A DNA stretch of 64,000 nt from Pseudazoarcus pumilus (GTDB lineage: Bacteria > Pseudomonadota > Gammaproteobacteria > Burkholderiales > Rhodocyclaceae): NCBI RefSeq assembly GCF_002872475.1, contig NZ_CP025682.1, forward strand, positions 992,001 through 1,056,000, written 5' to 3'. Positions 33,124 through 42,863 of the stretch are shown here, in pieces (within the stretch, counting starts at the first letter, position 1; each line of letters opens with the position of its first letter). The position numbers and the translations under genes were made by a program. Under the pieces are notes generated by a model, which did not search any database, was not told the DNA's origin, and was given only the letters and a program-made list of their open reading frames with translations.

Positions 33124-36027
33124 ATGAGCACGGCCAGACGCATCCTGCCAGCGAGCTTTCGTATTCCGCTGCATCTGGCGGTCGGTCTGGCCGTCACCGT
33201 GTTGGTCGGGTGCGTCGTCGTCGCGCTCACGATCAGCGCCTATCGCGGCGCCGAGCGGTCGCTCGCCGCGGCCACCGATGAGGCCATCGCGCAGGCCGCG
33301 ACCCTGCTCGACGAGCGCATCGGGCGCATCTACGAGCCGGCCGACAACCAGTTGCGCCTGCTCTCCCATGCCGGATTCGGCCGCGCCCGGACACTGGAGC
33401 AGCGGCTCGCACTGTTGCCGCTGGCGCGCGAGGTGCTCGCCGGCAACGCCATCGTGCAGGCGGTCTACGCAGGCTACCCGAACGGCGATTTCATCCTCTT
33501 CCGTCCGCTGCACACGGCGGCGCTGGCAACCCGTTTCGCCGCGCCGCCGGACGCGGACATGCTGGTCCAGACCATCGAGCGCGACGAGGACGGTGCGATC
33601 ACCGGCCTCTACCATTTTTTCGGGCGCGACGATGATCTGCTGGAGGCGCGCGACCTGCCCGAATACGTGTTCGATCCGCGCGAGCGACCGTGGTACGCCG
33701 CGGCGCAGCGCACGCGCGAGACCATCCTGACCGAACCCTATCTGTTCTTCACGACCCGCGTGCCGGGTGTGACCATGGCGCGTCGCAGCGTCGACGGTGC
33801 GGCGGTTGTGGGGCTGGACGCGGAGTTCGCCCAGCTCACCGCACACCTGGACCAGTTGCGCATGACCGCCTCGGGCGAGCTGGCGATCGTCGACGGGGCA
33901 GGAACAGTGATTGCGCACCACGACGCGATGCGCATGCTGATTCCCGACACGGGTGACCGTTTCCGACTGGCGAACATCGGCGAACTGCGCTCCAAGGTGC
34001 TCGATCAGGCCTTCGTACTCGAACCCGGCGCGACCGGACGCCACGTGGTCCATGAACGAGGGCGTGACTGGTACGTGGTGCGCCTGCCGCTGGATCCAAT
34101 CGGTTCGCTGCGCCTGGCGGCCTTGCTGGCGATTCCCGAGGACGAAATCTTCGCCGACGCGCGCCGCATCGTCACGGCCCAGCTGGCGATCGCGCTGGCG
34201 ATCTTTCTCGCCGCCGTGCCGCTCGGACTGTGGTTGACCCATCACTCGGTGTCGTCGCTGCGACGCATCGCCGAGGACACGCGGGCGCTCGAAGCCTTCG
34301 ATTTTGGCGAGCGGCCGGCAGTGTTGTCGCACATCACGGAAGTCGACCAGCTCGGCAACGCAACGGCGCGGCTGCGACGCACGATCTCCGACTTTCTCGA
34401 TACCAGCGTCGCACTCAGCGTGGAGCGAGACGTCGAGAAGGTGCTCGAGACCATCCTCGCCACCGTACTCGAGGCCACGCGTGCAAACGGTGGCGCGATC
34501 TATCGCGTCGGCGATGGCCGAATTCTCGAACGCGTGCGGGTGCATGGTGCCGACGACACCGTGGACGCGGCCTTGCCGGCCCGCGTGGCCATCGATGGCG
34601 ACGGGCTGCTCGCGACCGCCGCCGCCGGCCAGACGACCGAGGTCGAAGCCGTCGACGGCGACATGCGCGTGGCCACACCGCTGATCAACCGTGACGGCGA
34701 ACTGGTCGGTGCCATCGTTGCGTGGCTGCCGCTGCTCATTGGTCAGCAGGCCTCGCGCGGCGACACGCGGGTGGGCTTCGTCGAGGCGCTGTCGTCGTCT
34801 GCGGCGGTGGCGATCGAGACCAGCGAGCTGATTGCCGCGCAGAAACGCCTGCTCGAAGCCTTCATCGAGCTGATCGCCTCGGCCATCGACGCCAAGAGCC
34901 CATATACCGGCAGCCACTGCCAGCGCGTTCCGGCGCTGACCAAGATGATCGCCGAGGCCGCGCACGAGACCCGCCAGGGCCCGTTGGCCGGATTCCATCT
35001 CGGCGAGGACGACCGCGAGGCCCTGCACATCGCCGCCTGGCTGCACGATTGCGGCAAGATCACCACCCCCGAGCACGTCGTCGACAAGGCCACCAAGCTC
35101 GAGTGCATCTACGATCGCATCCACGAGATCCGCATGCGCTTCGAGGTACTCAAGCGCGACGCGCACATCAATGCGCTCGAGGCCCGTCTCGCCGGCGAGG
35201 ACGCACAGGCGGTGGCGGCGCGGCTGGAGACCACGCTGGCGGAGATCGACGAGGAGTTCGCCTTCGTCGCTGCCTGCAACCGGGGCGGCGAATCCATGGA
35301 CGACGCGGCGGTGGAGCGCCTGCGCCGCATCGCTGCGCGCACCTGGAAGCGCACCATCGACGATCGGCTGGGCATCTCGCGCGAAGAGGAGGAGTTGCGC
35401 GCACCGTATCCACCGCAGCCGCTGCCCGCCGAGGAGTCGCTGCTCGCCGATCTGCCCTGGCACCGTGTCGAGCGCCCGGAGTCCGAACGCATCGCCGAGG
35501 ACAATCCCTGGGGCTTCGCGATGGAGGTGCCGCGACACCGCTTCGACCGTGGCGAACTGCACAACCTGTCGGTACGCCGCGGCACGCTGACCGACGAGGA
35601 CCGCTACATCATCAATCACCACATCGTGCAGACCATCATGATGCTCACGCGGCTGCCGTTTCCGCGCCATCTGGCCAACGTGCCGGAGATCGCCGGGGGG
35701 CACCACGAGCGCATGGACGGGCGCGGCTATCCGCGGCGGCTGAAGCGCGAGGACATGAGCGTGCTCGCGCGCGCGATGGCTGTGGCCGACGTCTTCGAGG
35801 CCCTGACCGCTGCCGATCGTCCGTACAAGGCGCCCAAGACCCTGTCCGAGTCCGTGGCGATCATGGCGCGCATGGCGTCGGACGGCCATCTCGATCCGGA
35901 TCTGTTCGCGCTCTTCCTCGATTCGGGCATCTACCGCAGCTACGCCGAGCGCTTCCTCGACGCCGCGCAGATCGACGAGGTCGACGTCGGCGCCATGCTC
36001 GGCCTGGCCGGGCTGCGCACTGTGTAG
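33124..36027 (+). CDS. Membrane sensor with Cache, HAMP-like, GAF and HD-GYP domains
   Basis: A 967-residue sensor. There is a transmembrane helix near residues 15-42 and a double-Cache-like periplasmic domain to about 345. A second helix is near 350-375, then a HAMP-like linker and a GAF-type domain (about 430-570). The HD-GYP domain follows: HDCGK at residue 641, and HHERMDGRGYPRRLK from 860. HD-GYP proteins hydrolyse cyclic di-GMP. The spacing between the HD pair and HHE is about 220 residues because of an inserted helical region. The ATG at 33124 has a run of G eight bases upstream; an earlier in-frame start is possible. Confidence 0.88.
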   Translation: MSTARRILPASFRIPLHLAVGLAVTVLVGCVVVALTISAYRGAERSLAAATDEAIAQAATLLDERIGRIYEPADNQLRLLSHAGFGRARTLEQRLALLPLAREVLAGNAIVQAVYAGYPNGDFILFRPLHTAALATRFAAPPDADMLVQTIERDEDGAITGLYHFFGRDDDLLEARDLPEYVFDPRERPWYAAAQRTRETILTEPYLFFTTRVPGVTMARRSVDGAAVVGLDAEFAQLTAHLDQLRMTASGELAIVDGAGTVIAHHDAMRMLIPDTGDRFRLANIGELRSKVLDQAFVLEPGATGRHVVHERGRDWYVVRLPLDPIGSLRLAALLAIPEDEIFADARRIVTAQLAIALAIFLAAVPLGLWLTHHSVSSLRRIAEDTRALEAFDFGERPAVLSHITEVDQLGNATARLRRTISDFLDTSVALSVERDVEKVLETILATVLEATRANGGAIYRVGDGRILERVRVHGADDTVDAALPARVAIDGDGLLATAAAGQTTEVEAVDGDMRVATPLINRDGELVGAIVAWLPLLIGQQASRGDTRVGFVEALSSSAAVAIETSELIAAQKRLLEAFIELIASAIDAKSPYTGSHCQRVPALTKMIAEAAHETRQGPLAGFHLGEDDREALHIAAWLHDCGKITTPEHVVDKATKLECIYDRIHEIRMRFEVLKRDAHINALEARLAGEDAQAVAARLETTLAEIDEEFAFVAACNRGGESMDDAAVERLRRIAARTWKRTIDDRLGISREEEELRAPYPPQPLPAEESLLADLPWHRVERPESERIAEDNPWGFAMEVPRHRFDRGELHNLSVRRGTLTDEDRYIINHHIVQTIMMLTRLPFPRHLANVPEIAGGHHERMDGRGYPRRLKREDMSVLARAMAVADVFEALTAADRPYKAPKTLSESVAIMARMASDGHLDPDLFALFLDSGIYRSYAERFLDAAQIDEVDVGAMLGLAGLRTV

Positions 36028-36095
36028 CCTGCTTCGGGCAGCAGCGGGGCAGCCTGCGTACAATCCCGGCATCGTTCACAGGAGATGCCGGACCG

Positions 36096-37478
36096 ATGCC
36101 GTGGATGGAATGGATGCGCGCGCACGCGCCCGAGCTGACGCTGGCTGCGCTCGCCGTGGTGTTCGTCATGCTCGCGTGGCTCGCGCTGCGTGGCGCACGC
36201 GCGGAGCGGCGCCTGACGCAGCGTCTCGTCGATACGCTGGATGCGCGTTTCGATGAGCTGTCGGATCACTGGCAGGCCGGACAGGAGCGTCAGACCGATC
36301 GGCTCGCCGACCGCACCGAGCATGCCAGCGAGCGCGTGCGCGCGACGCTGGACCGTGAGGTTTCCGCGCTGCGCGAGGCCTTTCATGCCTTCGATGCGGC
36401 GATGCAGGCGCGCCTGGCCGAACAGCGCGAGCAGGCCGCGCAGCGTTTCGCCGAGGCCGCCGGCGCATCGGCGGCGGCGCATGAACGATTGCGCGCCGAA
36501 TTGCTCGATCAGGTGCTCACACGCTTGGCCGAGCAGGCCCGTGCCGACCGCGAACTGCTGCAGGGCGGGCTGTCGGGCGTGTCGCGCACGCTCGACGAGC
36601 GCCTCGAATCGATCGCGGGGCACGTGAACCAGCGTCTGGACGAGGGCTTTCGCAAGACCAACGAGACCTTCGCCAACGTGATGGCGCGGTTGGCTACCAT
36701 CGACGAGGCGCAGAAGAAGATCGACGGCCTCACGACAAGCGTGGTGGGCTTGCAGGATCTGCTCGGCGACAAGCGTGCGCGCGGCGCCTTCGGCGAGGTG
36801 CAGCTCGAAGGCCTGGTGCGCAACCTGTTGCCGCCGGATTCCTACGCCTTCCAGTACACCCTGCCCAACGGCACGCGCGCCGATTGCGTGCTGCACCTGC
36901 CCGCGCCCACCGGCATGGTGTGCGTGGACGCCAAGTTCCCGCTCGAGAACTATCGCCGCATGCTCGAACCGGAAGCTTCCGACATCGATCGCAAGCTCGC
37001 GCAGACGGCCTTCCGCGGCGACGTCAAACGCCACATCGAGGCGATCGCATCCAAATACATCGAGGAGGGCGTGACCTCGGACGGCGCGGTGATGTTCGTG
37101 CCGGCCGAGGCGGTGTTCGCAGAGATCCATGCCTGGCATCCCGGGCTGGTCGAATACGCACTGGAGCGCCGCGTGTGGGTGGTCTCGCCGACCACGCTGA
37201 TGGCCGTGCTCAACACCGCGCGCGCCGTGCTCAAGGACGTGGAGACGCGCAAGCACATCCACGTCATCAAGGACGCGCTGGGCAAGCTGGCCAAGGATTT
37301 CCACCGCTTCGACGAACGCATGAACGCGCTCGCCCGCCACATCGACCAGGCCAACCGCGACGTGCAGGACGTGCAGGTGAGCTCACGCAAGATCAGCGCG
37401 CACTTCGAGAAGATCGAATCGACGCAACTCGACGAGTTGCCGCCAGTGGAAGAGGGCGTAGGTCGGGATGAGCCGTAG
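36096..37478 (+). CDS. rmuC: DNA recombination protein RmuC
   Basis: A 460-residue protein. An N-terminal membrane helix (about residues 10-30) precedes a coiled-coil stretch (45-220). The RmuC nuclease-like domain follows: GAFGEVQLEGLVRNLLPPD, CVDAKFPLENYRRM and VMFVPAEAVFAE. RmuC limits inversions at short repeats. The last codons (VGRDEP) fall inside the bipartite repeat at 37458-37552, so the C-terminus seems to have been altered by that repeat. Confidence 0.93.
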   Translation: MPWMEWMRAHAPELTLAALAVVFVMLAWLALRGARAERRLTQRLVDTLDARFDELSDHWQAGQERQTDRLADRTEHASERVRATLDREVSALREAFHAFDAAMQARLAEQREQAAQRFAEAAGASAAAHERLRAELLDQVLTRLAEQARADRELLQGGLSGVSRTLDERLESIAGHVNQRLDEGFRKTNETFANVMARLATIDEAQKKIDGLTTSVVGLQDLLGDKRARGAFGEVQLEGLVRNLLPPDSYAFQYTLPNGTRADCVLHLPAPTGMVCVDAKFPLENYRRMLEPEASDIDRKLAQTAFRGDVKRHIEAIASKYIEEGVTSDGAVMFVPAEAVFAEIHAWHPGLVEYALERRVWVVSPTTLMAVLNTARAVLKDVETRKHIHVIKDALGKLAKDFHRFDERMNALARHIDQANRDVQDVQVSSRKISAHFEKIESTQLDELPPVEEGVGRDEP

Positions 37479-37552
37479 GCGAATTCCGACATCGACGGCC
37501 TTTACCCGCGCAACGCCCGGTGTCGCACCTCGCTGCGCTCGCCACGACCTAC
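37458..37552 (-). repeat. Bipartite intergenic repeat, copy B (inverted)
   Basis: Blocks 37458-37490 (GTAGGTCGGGATGAGCC...) and 37522-37552 (GTCGCACCTCGCTGCG...) are the reverse complement, in reverse order, of the two blocks at 20158-20275. The first block overlaps the last codons and stop of rmuC. The element lies between the convergent rmuC and moaA genes. Confidence 0.7.
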
Positions 37553-37568
37553 AACAGCCCGCCGGCCG

Positions 37569-38645
37569 CTAGCCGCCGATATACGACATCTCGATCTTGC
37601 GTTCCTTCGCGGTGTTCGCAGTGCGGATCTCGGAATAGCGGTCCGTGCGGCTCATCCACACGCGGGCGATGGCGTTGTCCAGATCGGCGTCGGATGCGCC
37701 GCCGCGCAGCAGCGCGCGCAGGTCGTGGCCGGACTGCGCGAACAGACAGGTGAAGAGCTTGCCCTCGGTCGACAGGCGGATGCGCGTACAGGTGGAGCAG
37801 AAGGCCTGGGTGACCGAGGAGATCACGCCGATCTCGCCGGCGCCATCGACATAGCGCCAGCGCTCGGCGACTTCACCGGTGTAGTTGGGGTCGGCCGACT
37901 CCAGCGGGAATTCGGCCGAGATGCGCTCGACGATCTCGCGCGAGGGCACGACCGCGCCCATCTCCCAGCCGTTGGAGCTGCCCACGTCCATGAACTCGAT
38001 GAAGCGCACGATGTGGCCGCTGCCGCGAAAGTGGCGCGCCATGTCGACCACGCCGTCGTCGTTCTCGCCGCGCTTGACCACCATGTTGATCTTGATCGGG
38101 CCGAGGCCGGCCGCCGCCGCCGCGTCAATGCCTTCGAGCACCGATGCGACCGGAAAGTCCGCGTCGTTCATGCGCCGGAAGGTGGGGTCGTCGAGCGAAT
38201 CGAGGCTGATCGTGACGCGATCCAGGCCTGCGTCCTTGAGGCGCTGCGCCATCCTCGGCAGCAGCACGCCGTTGGTGGTCAGCGTGATCTCGACGTCCGG
38301 GATGCGCGCGAGCTTCGCGATGAGCTGATCCACATTCTTGCGCAGCAGCGGCTCGCCGCCGGTGATGCGCAGCTTGCGCACCCCGCGTTCGGCGAACACG
38401 CGCGCGACGCGCTCGATCTCCTCGAAGCTGAGCAGCTCGTCGCGCGGCAGGAACTGGTAATCCTTGTCGAACACCGATCGCGGCATGCAGTAGGTGCAGC
38501 GGAAATTGCAGCGGTCGGTCACCGAGATGCGCAGATCGCGCACCTCGCGCCCGCGCGGGTCGGCCAGCGGGCCGCTCGCCGGGATCTCGCCCGGAGCTTC
38601 GGGCAGGGTGCTGAGGTCGGCGGCGCGGATGGGGATGATTTTCAT
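37569..38645 (-). CDS. moaA: GTP 3',8-cyclase MoaA
   Basis: A 358-residue radical SAM enzyme for the first step of molybdenum cofactor synthesis. The N-terminal cluster motif is CNFRCTYC, followed by [10 protein letters not shown]. The second cluster is bound by the C-terminal cysteines in [15 protein letters not shown] and TCLF. The protein ends in Gly-Gly as functional MoaA does (YIGG). It is convergent with rmuC. A TACAAT box at 38753-38758 on the minus strand could be its -10. Confidence 0.96.
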   Translation of the reverse strand: MKIIPIRAADLSTLPEAPGEIPASGPLADPRGREVRDLRISVTDRCNFRCTYCMPRSVFDKDYQFLPRDELLSFEEIERVARVFAERGVRKLRITGGEPLLRKNVDQLIAKLARIPDVEITLTTNGVLLPRMAQRLKDAGLDRVTISLDSLDDPTFRRMNDADFPVASVLEGIDAAAAAGLGPIKINMVVKRGENDDGVVDMARHFRGSGHIVRFIEFMDVGSSNGWEMGAVVPSREIVERISAEFPLESADPNYTGEVAERWRYVDGAGEIGVISSVTQAFCSTCTRIRLSTEGKLFTCLFAQSGHDLRALLRGGASDADLDNAIARVWMSRTDRYSEIRTANTAKERKIEMSYIGG

Positions 38646-38824
38646 CGGTTTCGCTTCGCATGGATAAGTGCGCATCGCAGCCGGTGGACCGCACGGATTC
38701 GCCGTCGTTTCAGCGATCTGCGCGCGTGCGCCGCCCGCGTGCAACAATGTGCATTGTACCGCCTGCGTGCGCCGAACGCGGCCGGCCCGCGGGCGGAATC
38801 ACCGCAACCGAGGAACGACCCGAA

Positions 38825-41266
38825 ATGACCGCTTCCACCGGCCTGCCGGCCGAGCGCCTGCGCACCCGCTGCGACCCCGAATCCCTGCCCTTCGAGACCA
38901 CCGCGACGCTCGAGGACCTGCCCGACGATCTCGAGCAGGCACGCGCCGACGAGGCGCTGCGCTTCGGTCTGGCGATGACCCACTCCGGCTACAACGTCTA
39001 TGTGCTGGGCGAGTCCGGCACCGGCCGTCACGCCATCGTCGGCCGCCTGCTCGCCGAGCTCGCGGCCAAGGGCGCCGTTCCGTCCGACCAGTGCTACGTC
39101 TACAACTTCGACGACCCGCAGCGCCCGCATCTGCTCGCGCTGCCGGCCGGCTGGGGCAACCAGTTGCGCCTCGACATGCAGACCTTCGTGCGCGATCTCG
39201 CGCCGGCCATCGATGCGGCGCTGTCGAGCGACGCCCACGAGAGCCGCATCGAGGCCCTGCAGGACGCGCACAAGGAGCGCGAGGAGGGCGCTCTGCAGGA
39301 GCTGGGAGAACAATGCGCGGCCGATGCCCTGGCCCTGCTGCGCACCCCCGAAGGTTTCGTCTTCGCGCCGACCAAGGACGGCGAGACGATGTCGCCGGAA
39401 GATTTCGACGCACTGCCCAAGGACGAACGCGAGCGGATCGAGACTGCGGTCGGGACGTGGAGCGAGCGCCTGGCCGACCTGCTCGAGGAATTCCCGGGCT
39501 GGCGCAAGGCGCTGCGCGAATCGATCTGCCGGGCCGAGCGCGATGCGCTGGCGCCGACCGTCGCCCATCTGTCGCGCGATCTGCGTGATCGTTACCGCGA
39601 TATCCTGGCGGTGCAGGCCTTTCTCGACGCCGTGCACAAGGATCTGCTCGACAGCGGCATCGACTGGGGCAGCAGCGGCGACGAGGACGAGGGCGGCGAC
39701 GACGACAACTCCGGGCGTTTCCAGCGCTATCTGGTCAAGCTGCTGGTCGATCACGCGGACACCCAGGGCGCGCCGGTGGTCTATGAAGACAACCCCGGCT
39801 TCGGCAACCTGATCGGGCGCATCGAGCACGTCGTGCACATGGGCAACCAGGTGACGAACTTCCAGATGATCCGCGCCGGCTCGCTGCATCGGGCCAACGG
39901 CGGCTATCTGATCCTCGACGCCGAGCGCCTGTTCGCCCAGCCCTGGGCCTGGGACGGGCTCAAGCGCTCGCTGCGCAGCGGCGAGATCCGCATCGAGCCG
40001 CCGGCCGAGGCGCAGGGCTGGAACGCGCCGGTCACGCTGGAGCCGCAGCCGGTGCCGTGCCGGCTCAAGGTCGTGCTCATCGGCAGTCGCGAGTTGTTCT
40101 ACCTGCTCACCGACCATGACCCGGACTTCGCCGAACTGTTCAAGGTCGCGGCCGATTTCGACGACGAGATGCCGCGTACTCCGCAGAACGTCAATTACTA
40201 CGCCCACCTGCTGGCGATGCTCGCGCGCAACGTCGGCCTGCTGCCGCTCGACCGCGAGGCCGTCGCGCGGCTGGTCGAACAGGGGGCACGCCTGGCCGAG
40301 GACGCCGGCCGACTCTCGCTATACACGCGCAAGCTCGCCGATCTGATGCGCGAGGCTGACCACTACGCGCGTGAGGCAGGCCTGGAACGTGTCGGCCGAT
40401 TGCATATCGACCGCGCGATCGCCGCGCGGGCGCGCCGCTTCGGCCGCTATTCGCAGAACGTGCTCGAGTCCATCGTCGAGGGCTCGACGCTGATCTCGAC
40501 CGACGGCCGGCGCTCGGGTCAGGTCAACGGTCTGGTGGTGGTCGAGCTGGCGGGAGAGCACTTCGGCCACCCGGTGCGCATCACCGCGACCGCGCGCCTG
40601 GGCGATGGCGAGGTGGTCGACATCGAGCGCGAAACGGAGCTGGGTGGCGCCATCCACACCAAGGGTGTGATGATCCTCACCGCCTTTCTGGCAGCGCGCT
40701 ATGCGCGCAACCGGCCGCTTTCACTGAATGCGAGTCTGGTGTTCGAGCAGAGCTACGGCTATGTCGAGGGCGATTCGGCTTCGCTGGCCGAGCTGTGTGC
40801 GCTGCTCTCGGCGCTTGCCGACGTGCCGCTGCGCCAGGGGCTGGCAATCACCGGTTCCGTGAACCAGTTTGGCGAGGCGCAGGTGATCGGCGGCGTCAAC
40901 GAGAAGATCGAGGGCTTCTTCGACCTGTGCGCGGTGCGCGGCCTGACCGGCGACCAGGGCGTGCTGATCCCGTCGGCCAGCGTGCGCCACCTGATGCTGC
41001 GCGAGGATGTGGTCGAGGCCGTACGGCGGGGCACTTTCCACGTCTACACCATCGACACCGTGGATGATGCGATGACCTTGCTCACCGGCATGCCGGCGGG
41101 TACGCCCGATGCCAAGGGCGCGATTCCCAAGGACACGATCAACCACCGCGTGGCCGTCGCGCTGGAGACGATGGCCACTGCGCAGAGTGCGTGGAGCAGT
41201 GGGCGCGGGGCCGCTGGCGCACGCCGTTCACGCCAGGTGGGGCACTGGCGTCAGGACGGCGAGTGA
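38825..41266 (+). CDS. Lon-like ATP-dependent protease (AAA_32/Lon_C type)
   Basis: An 813-residue protein. The N-terminal AAA region has GESGTGRHAIVGRLL, a Walker-A-like loop with Arg in place of Lys. A helical middle contains an acidic linker (GDEDEGGDDDN). The C-terminal Lon protease domain has the catalytic Ser in VEGDSASLAE and Lys in GGVNEKIEGFF. This family (LonH/YcbZ-like) is distinct from classical Lon. Its substrates are mostly unknown; a link to stress proteolysis is inferred. It is divergent from moaA. Confidence 0.88.
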   Translation: MTASTGLPAERLRTRCDPESLPFETTATLEDLPDDLEQARADEALRFGLAMTHSGYNVYVLGESGTGRHAIVGRLLAELAAKGAVPSDQCYVYNFDDPQRPHLLALPAGWGNQLRLDMQTFVRDLAPAIDAALSSDAHESRIEALQDAHKEREEGALQELGEQCAADALALLRTPEGFVFAPTKDGETMSPEDFDALPKDERERIETAVGTWSERLADLLEEFPGWRKALRESICRAERDALAPTVAHLSRDLRDRYRDILAVQAFLDAVHKDLLDSGIDWGSSGDEDEGGDDDNSGRFQRYLVKLLVDHADTQGAPVVYEDNPGFGNLIGRIEHVVHMGNQVTNFQMIRAGSLHRANGGYLILDAERLFAQPWAWDGLKRSLRSGEIRIEPPAEAQGWNAPVTLEPQPVPCRLKVVLIGSRELFYLLTDHDPDFAELFKVAADFDDEMPRTPQNVNYYAHLLAMLARNVGLLPLDREAVARLVEQGARLAEDAGRLSLYTRKLADLMREADHYAREAGLERVGRLHIDRAIAARARRFGRYSQNVLESIVEGSTLISTDGRRSGQVNGLVVVELAGEHFGHPVRITATARLGDGEVVDIERETELGGAIHTKGVMILTAFLAARYARNRPLSLNASLVFEQSYGYVEGDSASLAELCALLSALADVPLRQGLAITGSVNQFGEAQVIGGVNEKIEGFFDLCAVRGLTGDQGVLIPSASVRHLMLREDVVEAVRRGTFHVYTIDTVDDAMTLLTGMPAGTPDAKGAIPKDTINHRVAVALETMATAQSAWSSGRGAAGARRSRQVGHWRQDGE

Positions 41267-41278
41267 GCCGGGAGTGGA

Positions 41279-41554
41279 TCAGCGACGGCGCTTGCCGCCG
41301 CCCGGGCGCGGGCCGGAGGTGCCGGGCGGGCGGCCGGGCAGGTGACGGAAGGTGATGCGACCCTTGCTCAGGTCGTAGGGCGACATCTCCAGCGAGACGT
41401 TGTCGCCGGCGATGATGCGGATGTGGAACTTGCGCATCTTGCCGCCGGAATAGGCGATCAGGTCGTGACCGTTGTCCAGCGTCACGCGATAGCGGCCGTC
41501 AGGCAGCACTTCGGTGACAGAGCCGTGCATTTCGATGAGTTCTTCCTTCGCCAT
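41279..41554 (-). CDS. infA: Translation initiation factor IF-1 (long form)
   Basis: A 91-residue IF-1. It starts [20 protein letters not shown], and [19 protein letters not shown] is the OB fold core. About 15-18 extra residues at the end ([19 protein letters not shown]) are absent from the usual 72-residue protein. Betaproteobacteria often carry such a second, longer infA away from the ribosomal operons. It is convergent with the Lon-like gene and preceded by a long leader. Confidence 0.93.
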   Translation of the reverse strand: MAKEELIEMHGSVTEVLPDGRYRVTLDNGHDLIAYSGGKMRKFHIRIIAGDNVSLEMSPYDLSKGRITFRHLPGRPPGTSGPRPGGGKRRR

Positions 41555-41897
41555 TCATTGGCCTCCATAAAGGGTTGCGGCGAGAATCCGCCCTCCTGGG
41601 CGGATCGTGCGCCGGGCCGTCCGTCGGGGCGGACGACATCGGTACTTGCCGCCGCGCGTACGCGGGCTGCAAGCCTGCCATGCGGCTGCGAATGGGACGA
41701 TAAGGCGCGCAGTCGTGCGGCGTTTCGCCCCGAAGGGCAGGCGCCGAACGCTTCACGACCAGAGGGTCGGATGTCCGGCGGACATGTGGCGGCGCGATCC
41801 CGGTGGATGCGCCCGCCGTCTTTCGGCGGGACCCGCGATGTCCTGCGGGGCTTCGACGGACTTGCCAAGGCAAGCGTGAGAGGCGGCGATGATAACA
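41555..41897 (-). promoter_or_regulatory. Extended -10 promoter and long structured leader of infA
   Basis: On the minus strand TGTTATCAT (41889-41897) is an extended -10 element, which would give an untranslated leader of about 330 bases before the infA ATG. The leader contains several hairpins: the arms CCGCCGAAAG/CGGCGGG region near 41818-41840 and TCCGCCC/GGGCGGA near 41588-41605. No open frame in it looks real. E. coli infA also has a long cold-inducible leader from its distal promoter, so similar control is possible (inference). The remaining bases up to 41988 show nothing else. Confidence 0.45.
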
Positions 41898-41988
41898 GAT
41901 TCGCGGAACTGGCGCCAGAAGCGCCGGCCAGTGCGCAGGGGCGCGGCATGCAGCGGGCCGCCGCACTGCCAGGTTCGGCAACCGACCG

Positions 41989-42660
41989 TCAGAAGCGGTA
42001 GTTGAGGCCGACGCTCAGCACGTCGATGTCGGACTCGAAACCAGGCACCCGTGAATCGTCGCCGACGTCGAAATAGCGTTCGAATTCGGCACGCACCGCA
42101 AGGCCGTGGTCGAGCACGTATTCGACGCCCAGGCCGAGCTTGGGGACGGTTTCGCGAAAGCGTTCCCAGATGCGCGCGCTGGCGCGGAACTGCTCGGCTT
42201 CGACCGACGCGCCGAAGCTGCCCTTGGTGCGCACGCGTGCTACGCCGCCGCGCGCGATGAGGTTCCATCGCTGCGCCAGCGCAACGGTGCCGACCAGGTC
42301 GAGAAACAGTGCCTTGTGTTCGGCGCGGTAGCGCTCGCGAACGGCGATCTCGTCGTCGCTGGCATCGATGCCGCCCGCGAGGCGGCCCAGTTTGGCATAG
42401 CCCGCTTCCACGGCCAGCACCGAGTTGAAGCGGTACCCCAGCCAGACCTTGTGGACCGCGTCGGATTCGGAAAACCGCGTCGAGGCGGCGGCGCCCTCGT
42501 CGCGCGCTTCGCGCGCCCATCCGCGCACCGTGTCCTTGAAGCCGCCAGGCAACTCGCCGCGAGCCTGTCCCGCGGAGATGCCCATGTGAAAGCCACTGTC
42601 GGCCTGCGCAGCGCCGGCCAACATGATCACGGCCACGATGGCGATGAGCGTTCGAATCAC
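41989..42660 (-). CDS. Outer-membrane beta-barrel protein
   Basis: A 223-residue protein with a signal peptide (IRTLIAIVAVIMLAGAAQA|DSG). Alternating amphipathic strands follow, such as VHKVWLGYRFNSVLAVEAGYA, and the C-terminal phenylalanine in VGLNYRF is the outer-membrane insertion signal. It resembles the OmpA-like/OmpW-like eight-stranded barrels. GTG start at 42660 behind a very strong GAGGAGGAGG ribosome site. Function unknown. It lies downstream of the arabinose-type operon but has a 203-base gap to it. Confidence 0.8.
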   Translation of the reverse strand: MIRTLIAIVAVIMLAGAAQADSGFHMGISAGQARGELPGGFKDTVRGWAREARDEGAAASTRFSESDAVHKVWLGYRFNSVLAVEAGYAKLGRLAGGIDASDDEIAVRERYRAEHKALFLDLVGTVALAQRWNLIARGGVARVRTKGSFGASVEAEQFRASARIWERFRETVPKLGLGVEYVLDHGLAVRAEFERYFDVGDDSRVPGFESDIDVLSVGLNYRF

Positions 42661-42863
42661 GTCCTCCTCCTCCCTCCTGGTTGGTCCACAGCCTGCCCCA
42701 CGGCCGGCCCGCGGGGCGCAGGCTAGCGCGCACGCCGACTGCGCGCAAGTCGGATCGCGGCTCCAGAACGGCAATGGGGCGAATCCGCGGGTTGCAGTGG
42801 ACGATGTACCGAGGGGTCGTGTTTACGGCAGCGCACATGCCATCGCTGGAGCAAGCCGCGCCT

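Noticed and set aside
33052-36072. A 1006-codon open frame on the minus strand across the HD-GYP gene
   Set aside because: It is antisense to a gene with clear domains. Its sequence is His/Asp/Arg-rich with no fold, as expected for the mirror of GC-rich codons.
38646-38745. A molybdenum-cofactor riboswitch in the moaA leader
   Set aside because: The leader is about 100 bases but lacks the conserved blocks of the Moco RNA motif.
38744-38757. Small palindrome ACAATG-TG-CATTGT between moaA and the Lon-like gene
   Set aside because: It overlaps the likely -10 of moaA and is short; no second copy supports an operator.
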